Assembly (NCBI GenBank): GCA_963756715.1
Contig: CAVWOV010000001.1
Span: forward strand, 8,441-72,440
Origin: VAZQ01 sp963756715
GTDB lineage: Bacteria; Pseudomonadota; Alphaproteobacteria; Rhizobiales; Xanthobacteraceae
Direction: 5' to 3'
DNA length: 64,000 bases
In this document: piece after piece, positions 39,405 to 48,070 of the stretch
Numbering within the stretch: the first letter of the stretch is position 1
How the letters are laid out: each line of letters starts with the position of its first letter
Made by a program: the position numbers and the translations under genes
Notes under the pieces: generated by a model
Seen by the model: the letters and a program-made list of their open reading frames with translations, nothing else
The model's database searches: none
What the model was told of the DNA's origin: nothing

Positions 39405-40021
39405 GTGAGCCGATGACCATTCGCGCATGCCGATTGGTTGTGATCGCGACGTTCGTCGGAGCCCTTGCGCTTGCCGGTTCGCCGGCGCGTGCGCAGAAAA
39501 ACCAGGCCCCTCCGAACGCGCTGCAGGGCTTCTCGCAAAACCGCAACGAGCCGGTGAAGATCCGGGCGGTGTCGCTGGAGGTTCGCGACAAGGAGCGGAT
39601 CGCGACGTTCTCGGGCGACGTGCACGTGATCCAGGGCGACACCGAAATGCGCTGCAAGTCGCTGGTCGTGTTTTACGACGAGGAGCCCGGCGCCAAGGGC
39701 GCCAAGTCGGCGGATGCCGGGAACAAGTCGTCGGATGGCGGAAACAAATCGTCGGATGCCGGGAAGCAGATTCGCCGGATCGAGGCCAAGGGCGGAGTCA
39801 CCGTCCAGCAGAAGGAGCAGAACGCAGCCGGCGACAGCGGCATCTTCGACATGCGAGCCAACACTGTGACGCTGCTGGGTAACGTCGTCGTGACACAGGG
39901 CACAGACGTGCTCCGCGGCCAACGGCTGTTTGTCGATCTGGCGTCCGGACGGACCACGCTGGATTCGGGACCTGGCCGCGTGGAAGGCCTGTTCATGCCG
40001 AAGGCCCGCGATAAGCGATGA
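39401..40021 (+). CDS. lptA: Periplasmic LPS transport protein LptA
   Basis: A 206-residue exported protein with signal peptide (LVVIATFVGALALAGSPARA) and the OstA fold: IRAVSLEVRDKERIATFSGD, TEMRCKSLVVFYDEEP, FDMRANTVTLLGNVVVTQGT, LRGQRLFVDLASGRTTLDSG. A low-complexity insert with near-repeats (KSADAGNKSSDGGNKSSDAG) lies mid-domain, between beta-strands. Coupled to lptC by ATGA overlap; lptB follows after a 213-bp gap. Confidence 0.92.
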   Translation: MSEPMTIRACRLVVIATFVGALALAGSPARAQKNQAPPNALQGFSQNRNEPVKIRAVSLEVRDKERIATFSGDVHVIQGDTEMRCKSLVVFYDEEPGAKGAKSADAGNKSSDGGNKSSDAGKQIRRIEAKGGVTVQQKEQNAAGDSGIFDMRANTVTLLGNVVVTQGTDVLRGQRLFVDLASGRTTLDSGPGRVEGLFMPKARDKR

Positions 40022-40234
40022 TCCGGTCCCGTTCAGCGGATCGTGAAACCGGCGGCAAGCTTTCTCGAACCAGCACACACCCACAATCGCGGCCCAAGGC
40101 ACCGAGCCCGCAAATCGCGGCGCTTGCGGGCGGCATAGCGGAAGGGCCATGGTTAGAACGGGCACCGCACATTAGGTTCTATTCATGCTGCGAGCCGGCA
40201 CCCAGTGGCCCGATCGAACTGCGTTGAGGCAGGC

Positions 40235-41185
40235 GTGATCAACATCCTGACCTTGTTCAGACAGCGGCGCCTGCCTCGCCGGCGAAGCCCGGCCAACGGC
40301 GGCTGGCAGGACCGCATCGGGCTGAGCGCGCTCGGCGGGGCGACACTGGACAACCGCCGCGATGCGTCGAAAGCGGCCCAGATCAGGCAGCGCCAGCGCC
40401 GGGATCGGGACCGGGACCGGGATGAAGCGGCCAGCCCGCCGGACGCTGGCCGCGAGGTGAGCGACAAGTACCTCGCCGCCCATGGCCTTGAGAAAAGCTA
40501 CGGCGGACGCAAGGTGGTCAAAGGCGTGAGCGTGTATGTCCGCCGTGGCGAGGCGGTCGGTCTGCTCGGGCCGAATGGCGCCGGCAAGACCACGGCGTTC
40601 TACATGATCACCGGACTGGTCAAGGCTGACAGCGGCATCGTCGAACTCGACGGCTACAACGTGACCAGCCTGCCGATGTATCAGCGCGCCCGGCTGGGGA
40701 TCGGCTATCTACCGCAGGAAGCCTCGATTTTCCGCGGCCTTAACGTCGAGGACAATATCCGCTCCGTGCTCGAGGTGGTGGAGCCCAACCGGCGGCGGCG
40801 CGAGGCCGACCTCAACGCGCTGCTTGAGGAATTTGGCATCACGAAACACCGCAAGACGCCGGCCATTGCGCTATCGGGCGGTGAGCGGCGAAGGGTCGAG
40901 ATCGCGCGCGCGTTGGCGAGCCGGCCGAGCTACATGCTGCTCGACGAGCCGTTCGCCGGCATCGACCCGAAGGCGGTCTGGGACATTCAGAAGCTGGTGC
41001 GGCACCTCACCAACCGCGGCATCGGCGTCCTCATCACCGATCACAACGTCCGCGAGACCCTGGCGTTGACCGACCGCTCCTACGTGATCTATTCGGGCGA
41101 GGTTCTGATGGAGGGTCGTCAGGACGACATCGTGAACGACCCGGAGGTGCGGCGGCTCTATCTCGGCGAGGATTTCCGCGCCTGA
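40235..41185 (+). CDS. lptB: LPS export ABC ATPase LptB with N-terminal extension
   Basis: Cytoplasmic ATPase of LptB2FG. Walker A GPNGAGKTTAFY, Q-loop YLPQEASIF, signature LSGGERRRVEIARALA, Walker B YMLLDEPFAG, switch His ITDHNVRE. The core starts near KYLAAHGLEKSYGGRKVVKG; upstream lies an approximately 80-residue Arg-rich, probably disordered extension (RDRDRDRDEA). I place the start at GTG 40235 (VINILTLF, GAGG upstream); GTG 40205 is possible. At 316 residues it is longer than the usual ~240, a known trait of rhizobial LptB. Confidence 0.93.
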   Translation: MINILTLFRQRRLPRRRSPANGGWQDRIGLSALGGATLDNRRDASKAAQIRQRQRRDRDRDRDEAASPPDAGREVSDKYLAAHGLEKSYGGRKVVKGVSVYVRRGEAVGLLGPNGAGKTTAFYMITGLVKADSGIVELDGYNVTSLPMYQRARLGIGYLPQEASIFRGLNVEDNIRSVLEVVEPNRRRREADLNALLEEFGITKHRKTPAIALSGGERRRVEIARALASRPSYMLLDEPFAGIDPKAVWDIQKLVRHLTNRGIGVLITDHNVRETLALTDRSYVIYSGEVLMEGRQDDIVNDPEVRRLYLGEDFRA

Positions 41186-41376
41186 CCCCGCCCGGCGGCT
41201 TCGTTCCGATCCGAGGGTCTGGCCTTGGGCCCCGGATTCACCCCCTGGCAAGCCTCCGCGATCCTACAAGTTGTAGTCTTCCCCGCTATTAACGCTGCGC
41301 GCATAGAAACAGTATACACCGGCGCCTGAACCGGATAAGCAAGAATTGGACCAATTGAGCGTAGCCAAAGTATCCT

Positions 41377-42906
41377 ATGGCGCTGACCCAACGTTTAGAA
41401 TTCCGGCAGAGCCACGCGCTCGTCATGACGCCGCAGCTGATGCAGGCCATCAAGCTGCTGCAGCTCTCGAATCTGGACCTTTCGACCTACGTGGAAGGGG
41501 AACTCGAACGCAACCCGTTGCTGGAGCGTACCGCGGACGGCGAGGGCGATGCCAAATCGGACGATCGGGAGCCCATTCCCGAGGTGGAGGCATCCGCGGT
41601 CGATTGGGGCGAAAAAGGCGTCGATATCGTCAGCCATGCCGGGGTGGACCGGGCGGGGGCCGACCTTAACGACGTGCCGCCCGCCGATACCGACGCGATT
41701 GCGTCCCGGTCCAACGCCGAGATCACGCCGGGCTATTCCGAATGGGCCGGAGCCAGCGCCGGCCGGCGCGATGACGGCGACTACAATCTCGAAGCCTTCG
41801 TCCCGGCCGAGACCACGCTGGTGGACCATTTGGCCGAGCAACTCGCGCTGGCGGTCCCGAATCCCGCTCGGCGCATGATCGGGCAGTACCTCATCGATCT
41901 GGTCGACGACGCCGGTTACCTCACGGGCGACCTGGGGCAGGTGAGCGAGAAGCTCGGTGCGCCGCAATCCGAGGTCGAAGCCGTGCTCGCCATCCTGCAC
42001 GGCTTCGACCCGGCGGGGGTGTGCGCGCGCAATCTCACCGAATGCCTCTCGATCCAGCTTCGTGAGCGCGACCGCTTCGATCCCGCCATGCAGGCGCTGG
42101 TCGCGCACCTTGACCTCCTGGCGCGCCGCGACCTCGCTGCGCTGCGGAAGATCTGCGGAGTGAGCGACGAGGATTTGACCGACATGATCGCCGAAATCCG
42201 TCAGCTCAATCCGAAGCCCGGCCTTGCCTTCGGATCGACCGTCGTGCAGCCGATCGTCCCGGACGTGTTCGTGCGGCCGGGTCCGGATGGCGCCTGGCTG
42301 ATCGAACTCAATTCGGACACCCTGCCGAAGGTCCTGGTCAATCAGAGCTACCACGCCGAAGTCGCCAAGGTGGCGAAGAGCGACAAGGACAAGACCTACC
42401 TGGCCGATTGCCTGCAGACCGCGACCTGGCTTATCCGTGCGCTCGACCAGCGCGCCAAGACGATTTTGAAAGTGGCAACCGAGATCGTCCGTCAGCAGGA
42501 CGCGTTCTTCGCGCACGGCGTCCAGCATCTGCGGCCGCTTAATCTCAAGACCATCGCGGATGCGATCAGCATGCACGAGTTGACGGTCTCGCGGGTCACC
42601 GCCAACAAATACATGGCAACCAACCGCGGCATCTTCGAATTGAAATACTTCTTTACCTCCGCGATCGCGGCGGCGGATGGCGGCGAAGCTCATTCGGCGG
42701 AGGCCGTGCGGCACCGCATCAAACAACTGATCGATGCCGAACGTCCCGACCAGGTCCTTTCCGACGATATCATCGTCGAGATGTTGCGCGCGGCCGGCAT
42801 TGAGATCGCGCGGCGGACTGTCGCCAAGTATCGCGAGGCAATGCGGATACCCTCGTCGGTGCAGCGCCGGCGCGAGAAGCAGTCGCTTGCGGGCGCGACT
42901 ACCTGA
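41377..42906 (+). CDS. rpoN: RNA polymerase sigma-54 factor
   Basis: Alternative sigma factor for nitrogen and other enhancer-dependent promoters. 509 residues: glutamine-rich region I (RLEFRQSHALVMTPQLMQAI KLLQLSN as two adjoining parts), acidic region II, core-binding region, helix-turn-helix and the RpoN box ARRTVAKYRE near the C-terminus (family ARRTVxKYRE). Located between lptB and hpf as in most alphaproteobacteria. An intergenic 190 bp separates it from lptB. Confidence 0.98.
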   Translation: MALTQRLEFRQSHALVMTPQLMQAIKLLQLSNLDLSTYVEGELERNPLLERTADGEGDAKSDDREPIPEVEASAVDWGEKGVDIVSHAGVDRAGADLNDVPPADTDAIASRSNAEITPGYSEWAGASAGRRDDGDYNLEAFVPAETTLVDHLAEQLALAVPNPARRMIGQYLIDLVDDAGYLTGDLGQVSEKLGAPQSEVEAVLAILHGFDPAGVCARNLTECLSIQLRERDRFDPAMQALVAHLDLLARRDLAALRKICGVSDEDLTDMIAEIRQLNPKPGLAFGSTVVQPIVPDVFVRPGPDGAWLIELNSDTLPKVLVNQSYHAEVAKVAKSDKDKTYLADCLQTATWLIRALDQRAKTILKVATEIVRQQDAFFAHGVQHLRPLNLKTIADAISMHELTVSRVTANKYMATNRGIFELKYFFTSAIAAADGGEAHSAEAVRHRIKQLIDAERPDQVLSDDIIVEMLRAAGIEIARRTVAKYREAMRIPSSVQRRREKQSLAGATT

Positions 42907-42909
42907 AGC

Positions 42910-42927
42910 ACCGCGACAGGCCGCGGT
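42910..42927 (+). terminator. Possible terminator after rpoN
   Basis: ACCGCG (42910-42915) pairs with CGCGGT (42922-42927), followed by TTGTTGT. Short stem and interrupted T-run, so only moderate support. Confidence 0.45.
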
Positions 42928-43069
42928 TTGTTGTAGAGTTTCCGATATTCTCCGGCGGTTGGATCGCGGTCTGGCGGTCAAGCGTTGCAAGCCATATGTG
43001 CCTAACAAGGCGGCGCTCGGAAGCGGCCGATCTGAAACAATCGACCGGACGAATCATCGGAGGCCGATC

Positions 43070-43669
43070 ATGTCGTTTCGCGTCTCAGGTAAAAATATCG
43101 ACGTTGGTGAAGCTCTGCGTACGCGGGTCAACGAACGAATTGCCGAGGCCACCGCCAAGTATTTCGACGGCGGCTTTTCAGGCCACGTGACCATCGCGAA
43201 GGAAGGGTTCGGGTTCCGCACCGAATGTGTGATCCACCTGGATTCCGGGATCGTGCTGGAAGCGGAGGCCAACGAAGCCGATGCGTATGCCAGCGCCGAG
43301 CAAGCCGCCTTGCGGATCGAAAAGCGGTTGCGCCGCTATAAGCGCCGCCTGAAGGATCATCAGGCGGCGCGTGGCAACGGCAACGCGGCCGCAATGGCTG
43401 CGATCGATGCCCCGAGCTACGTCATCGCGGCGCCGGATCACGAGACCGATGACGAAGTGACGGAATGGAATCCTGTCATCATCGCCGAAACCACAACCGC
43501 GCTGAGGCGCCAGTCGGTCAGCGAAGCGGTCCTGGAACTCGATATGCGCGGGGCCGCGGTGGTAGTGTTCCGGCACGCTGGACACGGCGGCGTCAATCTG
43601 GTTTACCGCCGCGCGGATGGTCATATCGGCTGGATTGATCCGCCGACGATCGAGAAGGACGCCCATTGA
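43070..43669 (+). CDS. hpf: Long-form ribosome hibernation promoting factor
   Basis: A 199-residue protein. N-terminal S30AE domain (FRVSGKNIDVGEALRTRVNE, AALRIEKRLRRYKRRLKDHQ) binds the 30S decoding region; the C-terminal domain (SVSEAVLELDMRGAAVVVFR, GWIDPP) mediates 100S dimerisation in long HPFs. Start ATG 43070 follows GGAGG. Between rpoN and ptsN, the standard order. Confidence 0.96.
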   Translation: MSFRVSGKNIDVGEALRTRVNERIAEATAKYFDGGFSGHVTIAKEGFGFRTECVIHLDSGIVLEAEANEADAYASAEQAALRIEKRLRRYKRRLKDHQAARGNGNAAAMAAIDAPSYVIAAPDHETDDEVTEWNPVIIAETTTALRRQSVSEAVLELDMRGAAVVVFRHAGHGGVNLVYRRADGHIGWIDPPTIEKDAH

Positions 43670-43750
43670 CGGGGCGGGAGGCGCTTCTTATGGTCCGCCG
43701 CCTTTGGCGACGTCCATTCCGCTGAGCTTCCGGATTACTGGAAAAGGTCC

Positions 43751-44212
43751 ATGCTGCTCACCGATCTCGTCGCGACCAATGCCATTATTCCTGCGCTGAA
43801 AGTCACCAGCAAAAAACAGGTGCTCGCGGAACTTGCCGGCAAGGCCGCCGAGCTGTCCGGGCAGAACGAGCGAATCATCCTGGAGATTTTGCAGCAACGC
43901 GAGAAGCTCGGCTCCACCGGAGTAGGCAACGGCATTGCCATCCCGCACGGCAAGTTGCCCAAGCTCGCCAAGCTGTTCGGATTGTTTGCGCGGCTTGAAC
44001 GGCCGGTCGATTTCGAGGCGCTCGACAGCCAGCCGGTTGATCTGGTGTTTCTGCTGCTGGCTCCGGAAGGAGCGGGCGCCGATCATCTCAAGGCGCTGGC
44101 GCGTGTGGCGCGGCTGCTGCGCGATCCAGATGTGGCGCGCAAGCTGCGCGACTCCCGCGATGCCGAAGCGCTTTATGCGGTGCTGGCGATGCCGTCGGCG
44201 AGCGCGGCGTAA
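43751..44212 (+). CDS. ptsN: Nitrogen-PTS EIIA component PtsN
   Basis: EIIA(Ntr) phosphocarrier that regulates potassium, nitrogen and carbon metabolism. The 153-residue PTS EIIA-2 domain holds the phosphorylated His in STGVGNGIAIPHGKL. N-terminus MLLTDLVATNAIIPALKVTS. Probably co-transcribed with hpf (81-bp gap). Convergent with DUF1150. Confidence 0.96.
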   Translation: MLLTDLVATNAIIPALKVTSKKQVLAELAGKAAELSGQNERIILEILQQREKLGSTGVGNGIAIPHGKLPKLAKLFGLFARLERPVDFEALDSQPVDLVFLLLAPEGAGADHLKALARVARLLRDPDVARKLRDSRDAEALYAVLAMPSASAA

Positions 44213-44300
44213 GCTTTCGTTGAAGCGCGGTTTTCTTCGTGTCGTCGATTCTCGAACATGAGCGACCGCGATAGGTCGCGTGCTACGCAATGTCGCGAGT

Positions 44301-44561
44301 TCAGTGCACGCTGACCATTTCGAGTTCGTGATTGGCTGCGCCCTCGGCTGCTGACTCTTCGCTGTCGGCCAACACGATCGGCGTGCCGTCAGAGGCATGC
44401 AGAACATAAACGACATGGCCGGGCTCGAGCACGGGAGCGTCGGCGCAGAGCATGGCCACGTCTTCGGAGCGGATCGCCTTCACGTAAGCGAGACGGTTCT
44501 CACCCTGGGCGGCGAACATGTCGGGCGGCATTCCGAGACGGATAGCGGACGGGTCGAACAT
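44301..44561 (-). CDS. DUF1150 protein, copy 2
   Basis: 86-residue DUF1150 protein (RLAYVKAIRSEDVAMLCADA, VYVLHASDGTPIVLADSEES), ending ELEMVSVH. Clearly paralogous to the adjacent gene at 44726. DUF1150 proteins in alphaproteobacteria sit beside small heat-shock genes; function unknown. Confidence 0.85.
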   Translation of the reverse strand: MFDPSAIRLGMPPDMFAAQGENRLAYVKAIRSEDVAMLCADAPVLEPGHVVYVLHASDGTPIVLADSEESAAEGAANHELEMVSVH

Positions 44562-44725
44562 GATACGTGCTCCTCGCGTGTCGTCCACGCGAAGAGCACT
44601 ATGGTCCAATTCGACCTGTAAGGCTGTGACAGGGATCACACAATCGCGACCATCTTGTTGGGCCGAATTGTGGTCGGGGCGCGGCTTATTCTCGCGAGCA
44701 TCCAGCGCCGCGAGCAGGAACTGCG

Positions 44726-44992
44726 TCAGTGCACGCTGACGGTTTCGAGCTCCTGGCTCCACGCGTTCGCGATCGCGGCTTCGCGGCTGTCGGTCAGCAT
44801 GATCGGCGTACCGTCGGCGGCATGCAGCGCATAGAGCAGCGCGCCGGGCGCAAGCTCAGGCGCCTGGGGAAACTGCTTCTGCACGTCCTCGGAGCGGATC
44901 GTTTTCACGTAAGCGATCCTGCCGCCGCCGAGCAGCGCAAGCGCTTCCGGCGAGATCGCGGGCACTGTGGTGGTGATTTCGTTGTTTGTCAT
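44726..44992 (-). CDS. DUF1150 protein, copy 1
   Basis: 88-residue DUF1150 protein (RIAYVKTIRSEDVQKQFPQA, LYALHAADGTPIMLTDSREA), ending ELETVSVH. It follows hsp20 by 44 bp with an AAGGAG site before the ATG, so it is likely in the heat-shock operon. Confidence 0.88.
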   Translation of the reverse strand: MTNNEITTTVPAISPEALALLGGGRIAYVKTIRSEDVQKQFPQAPELAPGALLYALHAADGTPIMLTDSREAAIANAWSQELETVSVH

Positions 44993-45036
44993 GGCACTCG
45001 ACTCCTTTCTTACTAACGCGTCGAGCCCTTTCGGGT

Positions 45037-45462
45037 TCAATCCTCGTCCCTGATGCCGATTGTCTTCACGATCCTTTCCGGCTCAGGCCGGGCGAGATCG
45101 ATGGACAACAGCCCGTTTTTCAGGTCCGCGCCGAGCACCTCCATGCCATCCGCCAGCACGAAGGTTCGCTGGAATTGGCGCGCGGCAATGCCGCGGTGGA
45201 GATATTGGCGGGCCTTGTCGTCCTGTTGCCGTCCGCGGATGACGAGCTGACTTTCCTCGACTGTGACGTCGAGCTGGTCGCGGGTGAAGCCCGCAACCGC
45301 CAGCGTAATCCGCAGGCGTTCAGGATGACCGTTCTCGCGCGCTACCCGCTCGATGTTGTAGGGCGGGTAGCCATCCGCTGCTTTGGCGACTCGATCGAGC
45401 GCACGCTCGATCTCATCAAATCCGAGCAGGAACGGACTGGACAGCGACGGAACTCGGGACAT
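45037..45462 (-). CDS. Small heat-shock protein Hsp20 (IbpA type)
   Basis: A 141-residue alpha-crystallin chaperone that holds unfolded proteins for DnaK/ClpB. PPYNIERVARENGHPERLRI, LAVAGFTRDQLDVTVEESQL and the conserved YLHRGIAARQFQRTFVLADG. The C-terminal ERIVKTIGI carries the I-x-I/V assembly motif. Start ATG 45462. An RpoH-like promoter lies about 105 bp upstream. Confidence 0.95.
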   Translation of the reverse strand: MSRVPSLSSPFLLGFDEIERALDRVAKAADGYPPYNIERVARENGHPERLRITLAVAGFTRDQLDVTVEESQLVIRGRQQDDKARQYLHRGIAARQFQRTFVLADGMEVLGADLKNGLLSIDLARPEPERIVKTIGIRDED

Positions 45463-45564
45463 GCTCAAAGCCCTCGGGAAGCGACTTTGACGGGGCCCTT
45501 GCGGCACCCCCTCGACCAGTCGAAGGACGGGCACTTTGCCCGGCCAACCGACCGTTCCCTACCA

Positions 45565-45593
45565 ATATGGGCATTGGCCTCGAAAGCTTCAAG
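45565..45593 (-). promoter_or_regulatory. RpoH-like promoter of hsp20
   Basis: On the minus strand CTTG (45593-45590), 18-base spacer, then CCCATAT (45571-45565), one mismatch from CYTATnT. Position and orientation suit the hsp20-DUF1150 unit. Confidence 0.65.
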
Positions 45594-45703
45594 AATGCGC
45601 AATGGCCCGGCTTTTCGGCAATTCCGCCAAGCCGATTGAGCGCGGCGCCCCGGCGCAGTATTGATCCGGGCCTCTCGTTTCCTTTGACAGATCGGAGACT
45701 GCC

Positions 45704-46648
45704 TTGCGAATAGCCATTATGGGGTCGGGCGGGGTCGGCGGCTTCTTCGGTGCCAAGCTGGTCAAGGGCGGAGCCGACGTCCACTTCGTGGCCCGCGGCT
45801 CGCACCTTGCCGCCATGCGGGAACACGGGCTGACGATCGAGAGCACCGACCCCACGCAGTCTTTGCATCTGCCGAAGGTTAACGTCACCGACGATCCGGC
45901 CACCATCGGCCCGGTCGACATGGTGATGTTCGCCGTCAAGCTCTGGGACACCGACAGCGCGGCCCGCCAGCTTCTGCCGATCATGACGCCGGAGACCGGC
46001 ATCATCTCATTCCAAAATGGTGTCCAGAAGGACGACATGCTCCGCCCGGTTTTTGGCGACAAGGCGCTGATGGGCGGTGTCGCCTATGTGGGCACCGCCA
46101 TCGGCCGGCCGGGCGTGATCGCGCAGACCGGGCCGCTCAACCGGCTGGTATTCGGCGAATACGATCGAAGCCGCTCGCCGCGGGCCGAGGCCTTCCTCGC
46201 GGCTTGCTTGGCGGGTGGCATCAATGCCGAACTCAGCGACGACGTGGAGCGCTCGATCTGGGAGAAATTCGTCGTGCTGGTCGCAATGTCGGGCGCAACC
46301 ACGTCCATGCGCCAGACCATCGGGCCGATCCGCTCCAACCCGACGACGCGGGAGTTTTTGCTCGACCTGGCGCGCGAGGTGGTCGCGGTCGGCCGCGCCC
46401 GCGGGGTCAATCTGCCGGTCGACTACGTCGAGCAGCGCATTCCGTTCTTCGACGGCTGGCCGCCGGAGATGACCACCTCGATGCACCATGATCTCCAGGG
46501 TAACCGGCCGCTCGAAGTGCGCTGGCTCTCCGGGGGCGTTGTGGATCTCGGCAAGGCGGTCGGCGTGCCGACGCCGATGAACCGCGCGGTGCGCGACATC
46601 CTTACGCTGCACGCCGACGGCGCGCCCGCGGAAGCCAAGCACCGATGA
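45704..46648 (+). CDS. 2-dehydropantoate 2-reductase family protein
   Basis: A 314-residue NADPH-dependent ketopantoate reductase-like enzyme (pantothenate pathway; many paralogues act on other 2-oxo acids). N-terminal IAIMGSGGVGGFFGAKLVKG (GxGxxG), FAVKLWDTDSAARQL, FQNGVQKDDML, and the C-terminal catalytic-domain SIWEKFVVLVAMSGATTSM (K of the family) and TTSMHHDLQGNRPLEVRWLS. Start TTG 45704 gives the exact dinucleotide-fold N-terminus; ATG 45719 would cut into it. Confidence 0.88.
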   Translation: MRIAIMGSGGVGGFFGAKLVKGGADVHFVARGSHLAAMREHGLTIESTDPTQSLHLPKVNVTDDPATIGPVDMVMFAVKLWDTDSAARQLLPIMTPETGIISFQNGVQKDDMLRPVFGDKALMGGVAYVGTAIGRPGVIAQTGPLNRLVFGEYDRSRSPRAEAFLAACLAGGINAELSDDVERSIWEKFVVLVAMSGATTSMRQTIGPIRSNPTTREFLLDLAREVVAVGRARGVNLPVDYVEQRIPFFDGWPPEMTTSMHHDLQGNRPLEVRWLSGGVVDLGKAVGVPTPMNRAVRDILTLHADGAPAEAKHR

Positions 46649-46695
46649 TCGCTCCACTACAGATGGAGCGCGGCCTTACCGAGGGCTCGGTGGCG

Positions 46696-46802
46696 TCCCC
46701 CTCCCCCTTGTGGGGAGGGGTTAGGGGTGGGGGTCCGTGTTGTGAAAGCGGGGCCACCAACAGCTACCCCCCTCCCCATCCCTCCCCCGCAAGGGGGGAG
46801 GG
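46696..46802. repeat. Gene-less inverted-repeat element, same family as the DUF559 cassette ends
   Basis: Left arm CCCCTCCCCCTTGTGGGGAG then GGGTTAGGGGTGGGGGT; right arm is its approximate reverse complement (TACCCCCCTCCCCATCCC, then TCCCCCGCAAGGGGGGAGGG) with about 30 bp between. Compare 21621-21661 and 22018-22070, which flank DUF559. Confidence 0.8.
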
Positions 46803-46844
46803 AGCCGACCGAGTGCGCGGCTTGTCCATGCTGCGAGATATGCC

Positions 46845-47948
46845 GTGACGACGGCCACGGCGCCTCGCCTCACCGTCCGCGCTATCCGCTGCGTCGGCGT
46901 CGAGGTGCCGATGACGTATGCTTTGGGGACGAGCCGCGGGATCATCACCAAGGCGCCGCTGCTGCTGATCGATCTCGACACCGAGGAAGGCATCACCGGC
47001 CGTTCGTATCTCTGGTGCTACTTCCCCGCCGCCATGCCGGCGATCGCCAGCATTCTGGGCGAGGTCGAGCGCACCGTGAAGGGCGAGGCGGTGGCGCCGG
47101 TCGAGCTGTGGGCGAAGCTATCCGAACGTTTCGCGCTGATCGGCGTGCAGGGCATCGTGCGCATGGCGATGTCCGGGCTCGATATGGCCGCCTGGGACGC
47201 CTTGGCGATTGCGTTAAATGTGCCGCTCGCAACGCTGATCGGCAGCAAGCCCAAACCGATCCCGGCCTATAACTCCTGCGGCCTCGGCCTGATGGCGCCC
47301 GGCAAGGTTGCCGACGAAGCCGAAAAGCTGCTCGCGAACGGCTTCCGCGCCATCAAGCTCAGGCTCGGCTACGCGACGCTGGCCGACGACCTCGCGGCGC
47401 TGCACGCGGTGCGCAAGCGCGTCGGCGACGGCATCGCCATCATGGTCGACTACAATCAGGCGCTGGGCTTGGCCGATGCGCTGGCGCGTGGCCGCGCGCT
47501 CGATCGGGAGGGCGTCTATTGGCTCGAAGAGCCGATCCGGCACGACGACTATGCGGGCTACGCGGCGCTGGTGCGCGAACTGAGCGTGCCGATCCAGATC
47601 GGCGAGAATTTCTCCGAGCCGGCCGGCATGGCGACGGCGCTCGCCGCCAACGCGGCCGACTACGTGATGCCCGATCTTGAACGCATCGGCGGCGTCACCG
47701 GCTGGCTGCGCGCCGCTGCACTTGCCGCCACGCAGCGCATTCCGATGTCGTCGCATCTCTTTCCCGAGGTGAGCGTGCATCTGCTCGCTGCGACGCCGAC
47801 CTGCCACTATCTCGAATATGTCGACTGGGCCGATAAGCTGCTCGAAGAACCGCTCAAGATCGTCGATGGTCACGCAGTCGCGCCCGACCGTCCCGGCAAC
47901 GGCCTGAGCTGGAACCGCAGTGCGGTCGATCGGTATCGGATAGTCTAG
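46845..47948 (+). CDS. Mandelate racemase/muconate lactonizing enzyme family protein
   Basis: A 367-residue enolase-superfamily enzyme. Capping domain N-terminal; barrel with catalytic lysine region FRAIKLRLGYAT, metal ligands in MVDYNQAL (Asp), YWLEEPI (Glu) and IQIGENF (Glu), and base His in IPMSSHLFPEVS. It abstracts the alpha-proton of a carboxylate; mandelate-racemase subgroup likely, substrate unknown. It is followed 122 bp later by a Bug receptor, suggesting carboxylate uptake and use. Confidence 0.92.
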   Translation: MTTATAPRLTVRAIRCVGVEVPMTYALGTSRGIITKAPLLLIDLDTEEGITGRSYLWCYFPAAMPAIASILGEVERTVKGEAVAPVELWAKLSERFALIGVQGIVRMAMSGLDMAAWDALAIALNVPLATLIGSKPKPIPAYNSCGLGLMAPGKVADEAEKLLANGFRAIKLRLGYATLADDLAALHAVRKRVGDGIAIMVDYNQALGLADALARGRALDREGVYWLEEPIRHDDYAGYAALVRELSVPIQIGENFSEPAGMATALAANAADYVMPDLERIGGVTGWLRAAALAATQRIPMSSHLFPEVSVHLLAATPTCHYLEYVDWADKLLEEPLKIVDGHAVAPDRPGNGLSWNRSAVDRYRIV

Positions 47949-48070
47949 TAGCCGGTGCCGCTCATCGCCCGTGCGCAAGGCATGCCCGGCATGCTCGCGA
48001 GAATGCGCGGGAGAACAACGATGGCGCTCCGGCTGTGATAAGAGAATCCAAAGGGTGGAGAGTGCTGACC

